DNA from: CAVUAN01 sp963739435
GTDB lineage: Bacteria > Acidobacteriota > Thermoanaerobaculia > UBA5066 > Gp7-AA6
Reading direction: 5' to 3'
Assembly: GCA_963739435.1 (NCBI GenBank)
Contig: CAVUAN010000005.1
Span: 248,001 to 312,000 of the forward strand
Length of the DNA stretch: 64,000 nucleotides
How positions within the stretch are numbered: the first letter of the stretch is position 1; every line of letters begins with the position of its first letter. Positions 40,103-48,110 of this stretch are shown here, piece after piece. The notes beneath the pieces are model-generated. The model ran no database searches, was not told where the DNA came from, and saw only the letters and a list, made by a program, of their open reading frames with translations. Made by a program: the position numbers and the translations under genes.

Positions 40103-40942
40103 CTAGGGCCGGGGCGGGGCGAAGGATTGGTTCGGGTACGGGTTGACGGCCGGCCGGCGGACGACGTTGAAACCGAAGTTCGTCGCCTCGTGGCAGGAGT
40201 TGCAGCCCACCGTCAGCGCGTCGTAGGCCTTCGTGAAACGCGCGCGGTCTCTCGCCACGACGGCCTGGCCGAGGCTGGACAGCGGCTCACCCATGATCTT
40301 CGGAACGAGCTCGGAGACCGGCAGCGGCGCGTCCTTGTGCGTCGGATGGAGGCGCACGACGTCGTCGAAGCCCTCTTTCATCTCGTCGAGCTCGTACTGG
40401 GCGAGCTTCCAGTTGCCCGCCTCACCCGCAAACCAGAGCTTGACGTGCCGCATCTGCTGGAGCGACATCAGCTCGCCCAGACCCGGCGTCCACGCCGGCA
40501 ACGGGGTTGGTGTCGGCGAGGGGGCCCGCTTCATCCCTTCTGCTTTTTCTTCACGCGGCCTTGCCTTCGCCGGCTTCACGCAGCTCGTCAGCAGGAACGT
40601 CGGCAGGAGGATGCCGGTCAGCAACAATGCCGTCACGAGGACCGGCTGCCGCGTCATCCGGTACGCCATCACGATGCCGAGCATGGTCGTCAGGGTGAGG
40701 CCCATCGAGGCCGCCAGCGAGAACCACTGCATCGCCTCTCCCTGCCCGTGGCGGGCGCCCGGCAGCACCTGGTCCTTGTGGATGTCCGAGAACAACTGGA
40801 CGATCGGAGCGGGCGTGTAACTGCCGTCCTTCTTGGCGTCGTTCCAGCGGAAGACCTGCCACGCTCCGGAAATCGAGAGGACGAGAAGCGCCGGGGCAAA
40901 GAGGCTGCCGAGAAACAGGTGCAGCGAGCGAAGTGTTCTCAT
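40103..40942 (-). CDS. membrane-anchored protein with heme c motif
   Basis: 279 residues from ATG 40942, preceded by TATTAT eight bases upstream and no ribosome site. The first helix (LHLFLGSLFAPALLVLSISGAWQVFRWND) resembles the start of PepSY-type membrane proteins. Two further helices follow (FSLAASMGLTLTTMLGIVMAY, LVTALLLTGILLPTFLLTSC). A Pro/Thr linker leads to a soluble domain ending GCNSCHEATNFGF, whose CxxCH binds heme c, plus helices with His (LQQMRHVKLWFAGEAGNW) as in monoheme cytochrome-like domains. It is probably an electron-transfer protein; its partner is unknown. Confidence 0.65.
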   Translation of the reverse strand: MRTLRSLHLFLGSLFAPALLVLSISGAWQVFRWNDAKKDGSYTPAPIVQLFSDIHKDQVLPGARHGQGEAMQWFSLAASMGLTLTTMLGIVMAYRMTRQPVLVTALLLTGILLPTFLLTSCVKPAKARPREEKAEGMKRAPSPTPTPLPAWTPGLGELMSLQQMRHVKLWFAGEAGNWKLAQYELDEMKEGFDDVVRLHPTHKDAPLPVSELVPKIMGEPLSSLGQAVVARDRARFTKAYDALTVGCNSCHEATNFGFNVVRRPAVNPYPNQSFAPPRP

Positions 40943-40950
40943 GGGCGCGC

Positions 40951-40956
40951 ATAATA
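40951..40956 (-). promoter_or_regulatory. -10 hexamer TATTAT, leaderless start of cytochrome gene
   Basis: On the minus strand TATTAT lies eight bases before the ATG at 40942. Confidence 0.5.
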
Positions 40957-41027
40957 ACCAACCGGCAGCTTGCTTCCACAGCGCCAATGTGACAGCCTCC
41001 GTCCCCTTTTCGAACGGAGACCTCCCG

Positions 41028-42380
41028 ATGCCTTTCACTTCCTTCCAGCTCGACCCGGCGCTCCTGCGCGGAGTCAAGGAGCTCGGCTTTCACCGTCCCA
41101 CGCCCATCCAGGAAGACGCCATCCCGCCCGCCCTCGAAGGGCGCGATGTCCTCGCCTGCGCGATGACCGGGAGCGGCAAGACGGCGGCCTTCGTCCTGCC
41201 CATCCTGAACCGCCTCCTCGGGAAGAAGCGCGGCGTCACACGCGCCCTCATCCTGACGCCGACACGCGAGCTCGCCGCTCAAATCGAGGAGCACGCCCGC
41301 GCGCTGGCGATGCACACGCCCGTTTCCACTGCCGCCGTCTTCGGGGGCGTCGGCATGGGTCCCCAGGAGCACGCCTTCCGCACCGGTGCGGACGTCATCG
41401 TCGCGACACCCGGGCGCCTCCTGGATCACTTCCGCTTCCCGTACGCGCGGCTCGATCACCTCGAGGTGCTGGTGCTGGACGAGGCCGACCGCATGCTCGA
41501 CATGGGATTCCTGCCCGACATCCGCCGGGTCCTGAAGCACGTGCCCGCCCGCAGGCAGACGCTCTTCTTTTCGGCCACGATGCCTCCGCCGATCGTGGCG
41601 CTCACCCGTGAGATGTTGAAGAACCCGTTCACGGTCAATCTCGAGCGTGCGCCGGCCCCGGCCGTCGGCATCACGCAGGCGGTCTACCCGGTGCCCCAGA
41701 ATCTGAAAGCGCCGCTGCTGGAGACGCTCCTGAAGCGCGGCGACATCGAGAGCGCCCTCGTCTTCACGCGCACCAAGCACCGCGCCAACCGCCTGGCCGA
41801 GAGCCTGACGAAACACGGCGTGCGCTGCGAACGCATCCACGGCAACCGCACGCAGGCGCAGCGCACGCAGGCGCTCGCGGGCTTCAAGGAAGGGCGCTTC
41901 AAGGTGCTCGTCGCGACCGACATCGCCGCCCGCGGCATCGACGTCGAGGCCCTCTCGCACGTCGTCAACTTCGACGTGCCGCACGTGCCCGAGGACTACA
42001 TCCACCGCGTGGGCCGCACGGCCCGCGCCGAGCTGAAAGGCGATGCCTACACCTTCGTCGCGCCGGAAGAGGAAGCCGATTTGAGGTCGATCGAGCGGGC
42101 AATCGGCAAGCGCCTCCCGCGGATCACCGTACCGGGCTTCGACTACGCCAAGGCCCCCGCCGAACGTTTCGAGGTGCCGATCGCCGAGCGCATCGCCGCG
42201 ATCCGTGCCCGCAAGGCGCAGGAGCGCACGCGGGCGAGAGAAAAAGCCGAGCGCCGGATCATCGCGCAGCGAACCGGAACACATCGGCCGAGCGGTCCCG
42301 CCGGACTACACGGGGCGTCCAAAGTCCAAAGTCCAAAGTCCAAAGTTGAGACCGGACCCCGCTGGGGGCGTCGGGGCTAG
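41028..42380 (+). CDS. DEAD-box RNA helicase with repeat-encoded tail
   Basis: 450 residues. Motifs: Q motif (GFHRPTPIQEDAIP), I (AMTGSGKTAAF), Ia (PTRELAAQ), II (VLDEADRMLD), III (FFSATMP), V (VATDIAARGIDVE) and VI (HRVGRTARAE). It is a short RhlE-like helicase for RNA remodelling, such as ribosome assembly or mRNA decay. The basic C-terminus (RARKAQERTRAREKAERRII) ends in SKVQSPKSKVE, which is encoded by a heptamer repeat tract (42317-42347), not by normal helicase sequence. Confidence 0.92.
   Translation: MPFTSFQLDPALLRGVKELGFHRPTPIQEDAIPPALEGRDVLACAMTGSGKTAAFVLPILNRLLGKKRGVTRALILTPTRELAAQIEEHARALAMHTPVSTAAVFGGVGMGPQEHAFRTGADVIVATPGRLLDHFRFPYARLDHLEVLVLDEADRMLDMGFLPDIRRVLKHVPARRQTLFFSATMPPPIVALTREMLKNPFTVNLERAPAPAVGITQAVYPVPQNLKAPLLETLLKRGDIESALVFTRTKHRANRLAESLTKHGVRCERIHGNRTQAQRTQALAGFKEGRFKVLVATDIAARGIDVEALSHVVNFDVPHVPEDYIHRVGRTARAELKGDAYTFVAPEEEADLRSIERAIGKRLPRITVPGFDYAKAPAERFEVPIAERIAAIRARKAQERTRAREKAERRIIAQRTGTHRPSGPAGLHGASKVQSPKSKVETGPRWGRRG
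42317..42347. repeat. heptamer repeat (GTCCAAA), copy B3
   Basis: Four perfect GTCCAAA units in the inverse direction to copies B1 and B2, read in frame at the end of the DEAD-box gene. Confidence 0.8.
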
Positions 42381-42414
42381 AGCGAGTTCGGCGAGAGTTT
42401 TCCCCTCACCCCAA

Positions 42415-42435
42415 CCCTCTCCCGGAGGGAGAGGG
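42415..42435. terminator. palindrome between convergent genes
   Basis: CCCTCTCCC and GGGAGAGGG pair perfectly around GGA. The hairpin lies between the DEAD-box stop and the radical SAM stop and could end both transcripts. A TTTT run at 42398-42401 serves the minus strand. Confidence 0.55.
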
Positions 42436-42443
42436 GGAAAGAA

Positions 42444-44324
42444 CTACTTGCCGACGCTGCCGCCGTAGACGGGCAGGGTCGAGATCGAGGCGGCGGGAGC
42501 GCTGCGCGCTGCGGCCGGCAGCGGAGGGGCGACCGGGACCGTCTGCCCGGGGAGGACCGGGAGAGGGACGTTGCGGCCGCGGGCGTAGACCTCGTGGCGG
42601 CCTTCCTTCTTGTACCACTCGGCGAGAGTGGCCGTTTGGAACATCTCCTCGATGATCTTGCGCCAGCCCACGCCCGTGTTGTAAGCGCAGAAAGAGATCT
42701 CCCCCATCTGCGTCGCGTACGGAATGATGCACAGCTCGGTCCGCCGGAAGTCGTAGTTGAAGAGGTCCTGGAACCACATCCCGCCGATGAAGAAGACCCG
42801 CCAGTCGTAGCGCTTCTTCTCCGAGAAGCCGAGCTTGCCGCCGGTGTGGCCATCCATGATCTGGATGACTTTCCAGGGCGAGAGCGAGGCGGGAATCCCC
42901 TCCGGACGCAGGTTTCGCAGGATCGCGAGCCCCACCTGGAGGGCCGTCCATGTCTTCCGGCGCGCGGAGTCGGTGATGGATTTGATGTCATTGAGCATGC
43001 GGTCGATGTTCAGCACCGACGGCACGGTGACCGTCTCCCTGGTCTTCTCGTCCACGAGCAGCATCGTGCCGATGCCGCAGTTGGGGTGGCAGCCGCACTT
43101 GAACGATCCCCAATCCGACTCCATCCCGCCCAGCAGGTCCTTCAGGTCCGAAAACGGCCCGGAGGCCGACAACGGGTACCAATCGCGCATGACCTCGCCG
43201 ATGCCGGCCTGTGTCTTCACGTCGTGGGCGAGGTGGGAGAGCGTGTACCGCTGTTTCGTCCGCGTCTCCTCGTCGATGTCCTCGTCGCGACCGGTGAACG
43301 AAACCGGCTGGAACGCCACGGTGTTGACCTTGTCGATGTTCTCGATCGCGAACTTGATGATGTCGCCGACCTGATCGTTGTTGACGCCGTTGATCACCGT
43401 CGTGACGAGCGTGATGTCGATGCCGTGCTTGTGGAGGTTCTCGATCGCGCGGAGCTTGACGTCGTAGAGGTTGCCGACCTTGCGGTGCTGGTTGTGCTCG
43501 TTGCCCACGCCGTCGAACTGCAGGTAGGCAAAGCGCAGCCCCGCCTCCGCGGCCGCGCGGGCGAAGTCCTCGTCCTGCGCGAAGCGGACGCCGTTGGTGG
43601 CGCACTGCACGGAGAAGTAGCCGATCTCGCGGGCGTACTTGATGGCCGGCAGGAAGTGCGGCGACAGAGTCGGCTCACCGCCCGAGTACTGGACCGAGAG
43701 CTGCCGCCGGGGCTTGATCGAGGCCGCGTCGTCCAGCAGCTTCTTGACGTCGTCCCACTCGAGCTCATGGACGTAACCGACCTGGTTGGCGTCCATGAAG
43801 CAGGGATTGCACATCATGTTGCAGCGGTTGGTCAGATCGATCGTGAGGACGGCCCCGCGTCCGTACTTGATCGAAGAGGTCCCGTGCTCGTGCAGCCCAT
43901 CCTTGGGAATCACGAAGTCCCGCCCCGGGTACAGCGACTCGAGCCGCTGGAAGAAGGCCGGATCCGTCGACATCACGTCTTCGAAGTGCCCGTGCTTCGG
44001 GCAGTCCTTCTTCATGAGGATGCGGCCGTCCTCTTCCACGATCCGCGCCTTGATTTCTCCCGGGTTGCCCTCGATCAGGACCTTCCAGTCCACTTCGCCC
44101 GAGAGAATCTGCGTGCGAACCTCCGTCACGCAGCGCGGGCAGAGCGAATCCGTCTCGCGCGGAAAGCCGAGGGTCGGAAACGTTTTCTGCCGCTGCTTGG
44201 CGAGCGGCGCCGGCGCCCACTTCGGATGGAGCGTCCCTTCCGGAAACATCCCGTCGACTGCTCGGGCAGCGTGCCAGAGAGCGTCCGCCGCCTTACGCAC
44301 CCCTCCGTAAATTGCTCGTCGCAT
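42444..44324 (-). CDS. radical SAM protein, Tes/MJ0619-like
   Basis: 626 residues from ATG 44324, with TAGAAT ten bases before it. An N-terminal zinc-finger-like part (SLCPRC at 61-65, KKDCPKHGHFEDV at 106-117) precedes the radical SAM motif CNMMCNPC (Cys168, 172, 175) in DLTNRCNMMCNPCFMDAN. GGEPTLSPHFLPAIKYA and later Cys groups (GCHPNCGIGTM) follow. This layout is that of the MJ0619/tetraether lipid synthase family and of related bacterial proteins proposed to join lipid tails. The end (ISTLPVYGGSVGK) is a Pro/Ala tail. The substrate is inferred from layout only; other members of the group act on different lipids. Confidence 0.72.
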   Translation of the reverse strand: MRRAIYGGVRKAADALWHAARAVDGMFPEGTLHPKWAPAPLAKQRQKTFPTLGFPRETDSLCPRCVTEVRTQILSGEVDWKVLIEGNPGEIKARIVEEDGRILMKKDCPKHGHFEDVMSTDPAFFQRLESLYPGRDFVIPKDGLHEHGTSSIKYGRGAVLTIDLTNRCNMMCNPCFMDANQVGYVHELEWDDVKKLLDDAASIKPRRQLSVQYSGGEPTLSPHFLPAIKYAREIGYFSVQCATNGVRFAQDEDFARAAAEAGLRFAYLQFDGVGNEHNQHRKVGNLYDVKLRAIENLHKHGIDITLVTTVINGVNNDQVGDIIKFAIENIDKVNTVAFQPVSFTGRDEDIDEETRTKQRYTLSHLAHDVKTQAGIGEVMRDWYPLSASGPFSDLKDLLGGMESDWGSFKCGCHPNCGIGTMLLVDEKTRETVTVPSVLNIDRMLNDIKSITDSARRKTWTALQVGLAILRNLRPEGIPASLSPWKVIQIMDGHTGGKLGFSEKKRYDWRVFFIGGMWFQDLFNYDFRRTELCIIPYATQMGEISFCAYNTGVGWRKIIEEMFQTATLAEWYKKEGRHEVYARGRNVPLPVLPGQTVPVAPPLPAAARSAPAASISTLPVYGGSVGK

Positions 44325-44334
44325 CGTTACCCGG

Positions 44335-44340
44335 ATTCTA
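44335..44340 (-). promoter_or_regulatory. -10 hexamer TAGAAT before Tes-like gene
   Basis: On the minus strand TAGAAT lies ten bases before the ATG at 44324. Confidence 0.45.
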
Positions 44341-44346
44341 GCAAAA

Positions 44347-45492
44347 TCAGGAGCGCGGGCCAGCCCGCGCCTCGACGGGATCCGGCGCGAAGCGGTCCGG
44401 GGAGAAAACAGAGAGATCCCGCGTCGCAACCCCCGTCATGCAGTCGGCCAGCAGGCGAGCCGTAACCGGGGCGAGCAGCACGCCGTTGCGGTAGTGCCCG
44501 GCGGCGAAAAAAAGGCCCCGGACGGCCGCCGTTGCACCCAGCAGCGGCAGCCCGTCCGGCGTCCCGGGGCGCAACCCCGCCCAGGCCTCGACGAAGCGCG
44601 CCTCCCCGAGCTCGGGAACGAGGCGAATAGCCGCGCCGATCAGCCAGTTCAGGGCCCCGGCCGTGACCTCCTTCTGGAAGCCGACCCTCTCGACAGTCGC
44701 CCCCACGAGCACCAGGCCGTCCGGCCGAGGCACCAGGTACACCTCCCCGGACTCGATGGCGCAGGGCAACGCCCTGTCGCTTCCGCGGAGAACGGCGATC
44801 TGGCCCTTGACGGGCTCGACGGGCACCGAAACTGGCAGGGAGGCGTCGAAAGCCGCCCAGGCGCCGGCCGCGTCGACGACGGCTCGAGCCGCCAGCGTAC
44901 CGGCAGCCGTCTCGACGCCGCGGCAAACCCCGCCGGAGATCAGGAAGCGGCGCGCCGCCGTCCCGGGCAGCATCCGCACGCCGCGCCGCCGTGCCGAGAG
45001 GGCAAGCCCTCGGGCGAGCAGGCGGCTGTCCACGACGGCATCCTCCGGGAAAAAGAACCCGCCAACGACCTCCGACGCCAACCGGTCGCCGAGCCACGCC
45101 CGGATGTCCGCATTCGTTCGATCGGCGACGGAGAAGCCGGCGCGGCGCTGCCAGAGAAACCGCCTTGCGAGCCCTTCCAGCTCGGCGTCCGAAAAAGCGC
45201 ACCGCAGAACGCCGATACGGCGGTACCCGACCGACAGCCCCGTCTCCTCCTCGAGCTCGTGGACCCACTCCGCGTACATCGAGCGGCTCTCCATGCCGAG
45301 ATCGAAGAACGGGCCGGGCTCCTCCGCCTGGGACTGCGGCGAGAGCAGGCCGGCCGCCGCCCACGAAGCTTCTTCGCCGGGCTGTCCGCGCTCGATCAGC
45401 GTCACGTCCAACCCCCGCCCCGCCAGTTCGCGGGCGAGCGAGCAGCCAACCAGCCCTCCGCCGACGACGAGGACCTCGGCGGCCTCCTCCAC
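44347..45492 (-). CDS. glycine oxidase ThiO-like FAD enzyme
   Basis: 381 residues from GTG. The FAD motif is VLVVGGGLVGCSLARELAGRG, followed by GEEASWAAAGLLSPQ, a pattern typical of ThiO and other D-amino acid oxidases of the DAO family. VEPVKGQIAVLRG, VYLVPRPDGLVLVGATVE and AWAGLRPGTPDGLPLLG complete it. ThiO supplies iminoacetate for thiazole synthesis, but no thiamine gene is nearby, so a general amine oxidase role is possible. It starts two bases after the stop of the preceding minus-strand gene. Confidence 0.85.
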   Translation of the reverse strand: MEEAAEVLVVGGGLVGCSLARELAGRGLDVTLIERGQPGEEASWAAAGLLSPQSQAEEPGPFFDLGMESRSMYAEWVHELEEETGLSVGYRRIGVLRCAFSDAELEGLARRFLWQRRAGFSVADRTNADIRAWLGDRLASEVVGGFFFPEDAVVDSRLLARGLALSARRRGVRMLPGTAARRFLISGGVCRGVETAAGTLAARAVVDAAGAWAAFDASLPVSVPVEPVKGQIAVLRGSDRALPCAIESGEVYLVPRPDGLVLVGATVERVGFQKEVTAGALNWLIGAAIRLVPELGEARFVEAWAGLRPGTPDGLPLLGATAAVRGLFFAAGHYRNGVLLAPVTARLLADCMTGVATRDLSVFSPDRFAPDPVEARAGPRS

Positions 45493-45494
45493 GG

Positions 45495-46016
45495 CTACCT
45501 GAGCAGCGGCCAGCCGCGGCCGCGATAGTGGTCTCGGGCGGCTCGGCCAAAGGCCATGACCGCGCCGTACGCCAGCCCGCCGCCGACCAGGGCCCCGAGA
45601 ATGGGTGCCGCGCCCGTGGACCGCCGCCGTCCGAGAGCCTGCCGGGCGAGCTTCACGGCGCCCGCGCGCACGACTCCGGCGCCGGCCGACAGGGCCAGCC
45701 CGCCGGCTGCCCCGAGGCCGCGCTCGGCAAGGTCCGGGCTGCGCCGGTAGATCGCCGCGATCCGGAGCGCGAGCCGTGCGAGCGCCAGAACGTGAAACGG
45801 CAGGTCCGCCGCCAGAGGCGCCGCGTTGAGCCACGCGGCCGGCGCGCCCGTCAGCGCGCCCACGGCCGCGCAGCGCCAGGCCGTCTGGCGGATGAGCTTC
45901 TCTGCCAGCGCGTCGCGCGAGAGGCCCGGGTACCGTTCGCGCAGGCGCCGCGCAATCCTTGCCGCCTCCGCGTCGTCGTCGGAGGTCAACACGGCCTGCG
46001 CCAGGGTCCCGTACAT
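45495..46016 (-). CDS. EcsC-like hypothetical membrane-associated protein
   Basis: 173 residues from ATG 46016. The pattern ALTGAPAAWLNAAPLAADLPFHVLALARLALRIAAIY resembles the EcsC family core (a Gly-rich start followed by Asp-Leu-Pro and helices), but the match is weak. The N-terminus (AEAARIARRLRERYPGLSRDALAEKLIRQ) is helical and charged. Two or three hydrophobic helices follow (GLALSAGAGVV, AAPILGALVGGGLAYGAVMA). It is the first gene of a pair with the ThiO-like gene. Confidence 0.5.
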   Translation of the reverse strand: MYGTLAQAVLTSDDDAEAARIARRLRERYPGLSRDALAEKLIRQTAWRCAAVGALTGAPAAWLNAAPLAADLPFHVLALARLALRIAAIYRRSPDLAERGLGAAGGLALSAGAGVVRAGAVKLARQALGRRRSTGAAPILGALVGGGLAYGAVMAFGRAARDHYRGRGWPLLR

Positions 46017-46082
46017 ACCAGGAAATCCTATCCCGGGGCCGCGTGTTATCGTTTGCCGCGCCATCGCGAAAGGAGTTTCAAA

Positions 46083-46685
46083 GTGAAGATCCGAATCGGA
46101 GTTTTCGTTTTGCTGGCCTGCGCCGCCGGGCTCTCGGCCCAGACGGCCGGAAAGGGGAAGACTGTGTCCTCCGCAACGAAGGACTACGCGAACACGCTCG
46201 CCATTCTGCAAACAGACCAGGGCGACATCACCATCAAGTTCTTCTACGACAAGGCCCCGAACCACGTGAAGAACTTCGTGGATCTCGCCGCGAGCGGGTT
46301 CTACGACGGAACGTTTTTCCACCGCGTCATCCCGGGCTTCATGATCCAGGGCGGCGATCCGAATACGAAGAAGCCGGCGAGCGCCTCAAACGCCTACGGC
46401 ACCGGCGGCAACGGCTCGAACCGTGTCAAAGCCGAATTCAACGACACCTCTCACAAGCGCGGCATCGTCTCGATGGCGCGCGCCTCCGACCCGAACTCCG
46501 CTTCGTCGCAGTTCTTCATCGTCGTGAAGGACTCGACTTTCCTGGACAACCAGTACTCGGCCTTCGGAGAAGTCGTGTCCGGCATGGACGTGGCGGACAA
46601 GATCGCCAACGCCCCGAAAGGCGCCAACGACTTGCCGAACCAGCCCGTCCACATCAAAAAGATTCTGCTGTCGCAGGCCAAGTGA
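46083..46685 (+). CDS. exported peptidyl-prolyl isomerase (cyclophilin)
   Basis: 200 residues from GTG with AAAGGAG seven bases before. A signal peptide (RIGVFVLLACAAGLSA) precedes a cyclophilin domain: FFHRVIPGFMIQGGDP, GIVSMARASDPNSASSQFFIV (active site, Arg and Gln-Phe-Phe), YSAFGEVVSGMDV. The Arg of FHRV and the Phe residues for catalysis are present. It helps fold exported proteins in the periplasm. A hairpin directly follows the stop. Confidence 0.92.
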   Translation: MKIRIGVFVLLACAAGLSAQTAGKGKTVSSATKDYANTLAILQTDQGDITIKFFYDKAPNHVKNFVDLAASGFYDGTFFHRVIPGFMIQGGDPNTKKPASASNAYGTGGNGSNRVKAEFNDTSHKRGIVSMARASDPNSASSQFFIVVKDSTFLDNQYSAFGEVVSGMDVADKIANAPKGANDLPNQPVHIKKILLSQAK

Positions 46686-46686
46686 G

Positions 46687-46710
46687 CTGAGCGGCGAACG
46701 CGCCGCTCAG
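46687..46710 (+). terminator. hairpin after cyclophilin gene
   Basis: CTGAGCGGCG and CGCCGCTCAG pair over ten bases around the loop AACG, starting one base after the stop codon. No T-run follows; a heptamer repeat does. Confidence 0.5.
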
Positions 46711-46711
46711 C

Positions 46712-46795
46712 AGTCGAGAGTCAAGAGTCTAGAGTTGAGAGTCAAAACCATGAGAGAGAGCTCAACTCTCGACTCTCGACTCTCGACTCTCGACC
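46712..46795. repeat. heptamer-repeat inverted repeat, copy A3
   Basis: The left arm (46712-46746) has units GAGAGTC, the right arm (46761-46795) has units GACTCTC. The arms pair to form a hairpin of about 33 pairs with a 14-base loop. Confidence 0.75.
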
Positions 46796-46802
46796 TCCCT
46801 CA

Positions 46803-47774
46803 ATGATTCCCCCCGAGTTCCCCGGCCTGGCGGCACTCGTCCGGCTCAAGGGCTATGAGCCGGTCTCTGCCGAGATCCTGCCGGGGGACGTCGGGCGGCG
46901 CCGCTACCTCCGGCTCCTGCTGCCGGGCGGCCGGAGCGTCCTGGGAGTCTTCTACCCACCCGAGGAGGCCGACTCCCGGCGCCGCTGGCTCGCGGCGCGC
47001 GAGGCGCTTCTCCCCCGCCTGAGGGTCCCGCAGGTCCATGCGGACGACCTCGAGGGCAGCCAGATCGTGGAGGACCTCGGCCGCAAGGACCTCGCCGCTC
47101 TCTTTCTCGAGGATACTGCCAGCCGCGGTCCCTGGCTCGAGAAGGCCGCCGACGCCGAGGCGGCGATCGCCTCCCTGCCCGACCCGTCCATCAATCCGCC
47201 CTTCGACGCCGCGTTCTTCCGCCGCGAGCTGGAGCTCGCGCGGGAAGCCGTGTTCGATCTTCACCTGGCGGCCCCTCTCTTGCCCGAGGAGCGGCGCGTG
47301 CACGACCAATGGGCGGATGCCCTGTGCGCGGAAATCGCCGGCCATCCCCGGGCCCTGTGCCACCGCGACTTTCACGGAAACAACCTCTTTCCCGTCGAAA
47401 ACGCGGTCGCCTTGATCGACTTCCAGGACATGCGCGCGGGCCCGGACGCTTACGATCTCGCTTCGCTCCTGTGGGAGCGCCTGACCCTGTCGTGGATGAC
47501 GGAAGACGCCGCGGAAACAGTCCGGGCGCGATTCTGCCGTGCTCGCGGCCTCGATGCCGCGGGCTTCGCCCGGCGTTTCGACCGCGTTCTCCTCCAGCGA
47601 GCCTGGAAGGTCTGCGGCACTTTCGCCAGGGCCCTGGCCCAGGGAAAGGGCGATGTCTACCGGTTGTACTTGCCGGGCGAGGTCGCCCTCGTCTCGCGCT
47701 TGCTGGGCGACTCGGCGCCCGACCGGGCTTTCCGCCGCCTCTTCGAGAAGCGGGTCGCCGCGGTGCTAAGCTAG
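46803..47774 (+). CDS. aminoglycoside phosphotransferase-like sugar kinase
   Basis: 323 residues. The kinase catalytic loop is LCHRDFHGNNLF near residue 186 and the metal-binding motif IDFQDMRAGPDAYDL, as in APH-family enzymes. The layout matches AmgK-type cell-wall sugar kinases (N-acetylmuramate/GlcNAc anomeric kinases), but the usual MurU nucleotidyltransferase partner is not next to it. It is followed by tatA. Confidence 0.8.
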   Translation: MIPPEFPGLAALVRLKGYEPVSAEILPGDVGRRRYLRLLLPGGRSVLGVFYPPEEADSRRRWLAAREALLPRLRVPQVHADDLEGSQIVEDLGRKDLAALFLEDTASRGPWLEKAADAEAAIASLPDPSINPPFDAAFFRRELELAREAVFDLHLAAPLLPEERRVHDQWADALCAEIAGHPRALCHRDFHGNNLFPVENAVALIDFQDMRAGPDAYDLASLLWERLTLSWMTEDAAETVRARFCRARGLDAAGFARRFDRVLLQRAWKVCGTFARALAQGKGDVYRLYLPGEVALVSRLLGDSAPDRAFRRLFEKRVAAVLS

Positions 47775-47795
47775 GCGGCGTCCAAGGAGAACACC

Positions 47796-47969
47796 ATGCC
47801 GAATCTGGGCGTCCCCGAGCTGCTGCTCATCCTGCTCATCGTGATCATCATCTTCGGAGCCAACAAGCTCCCGCAGCTCGGACGCGGCATCGGGGAAGGC
47901 CTCCGCAACTTCAAGGAATCGATGAAGACCGGCGAAGAGGGCGGCAAAGACAAGCCCCCGAAGACCTAG
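47796..47969 (+). CDS. tatA: Sec-independent translocase subunit TatA/TatE
   Basis: 57 residues with CAAGGAGAACACC before the ATG. A membrane helix (ELLLILLIVIIIFGANKLPQLG) is followed by the conserved amphipathic helix with GRGIGEGLRNFKESM and a charged tail. TatA monomers assemble the pore for export of folded Tat substrates. It stands apart from tatB and tatC, as is common in diderms with a single tatA here. Confidence 0.9.
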   Translation: MPNLGVPELLLILLIVIIIFGANKLPQLGRGIGEGLRNFKESMKTGEEGGKDKPPKT

Positions 47970-48006
47970 GCCTTCCCACCACGCCGTAAGCGACCGCCCA
48001 CCAAGC

Positions 48007-48089
48007 TGTCATTCCGAGGAGCGCAGCGACGAGGAATCTGCCCTCGCTCGTCAGCCGGAGCAGATCCCTCGACTTCGCTCGGGATGACA
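48007..48089. repeat. REP-like inverted repeat (TGTCATTCCGAG)
   Basis: TGTCATTCCGAG at the left end and CTCGGGATGACA at the right end are near-perfect inverse copies, with a second inner palindrome-like part (GAGCGCAGCGACGAGGAATCT). This is the type of dispersed palindromic element seen in many bacterial genomes. A further small hairpin (TTCGCGC/GCGCGAA) follows at 48091-48107 before the Fis-like gene stop. Confidence 0.6.
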
Positions 48090-48110
48090 TTTCGCGCTCA
48101 CGCGCGAAAG

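Noticed and set aside
47970..48110. A tRNA or small RNA gene between tatA and the Fis-like gene
   Set aside because: The stretch is explained by a palindromic repeat and a small hairpin; no cloverleaf or CCA end is seen.
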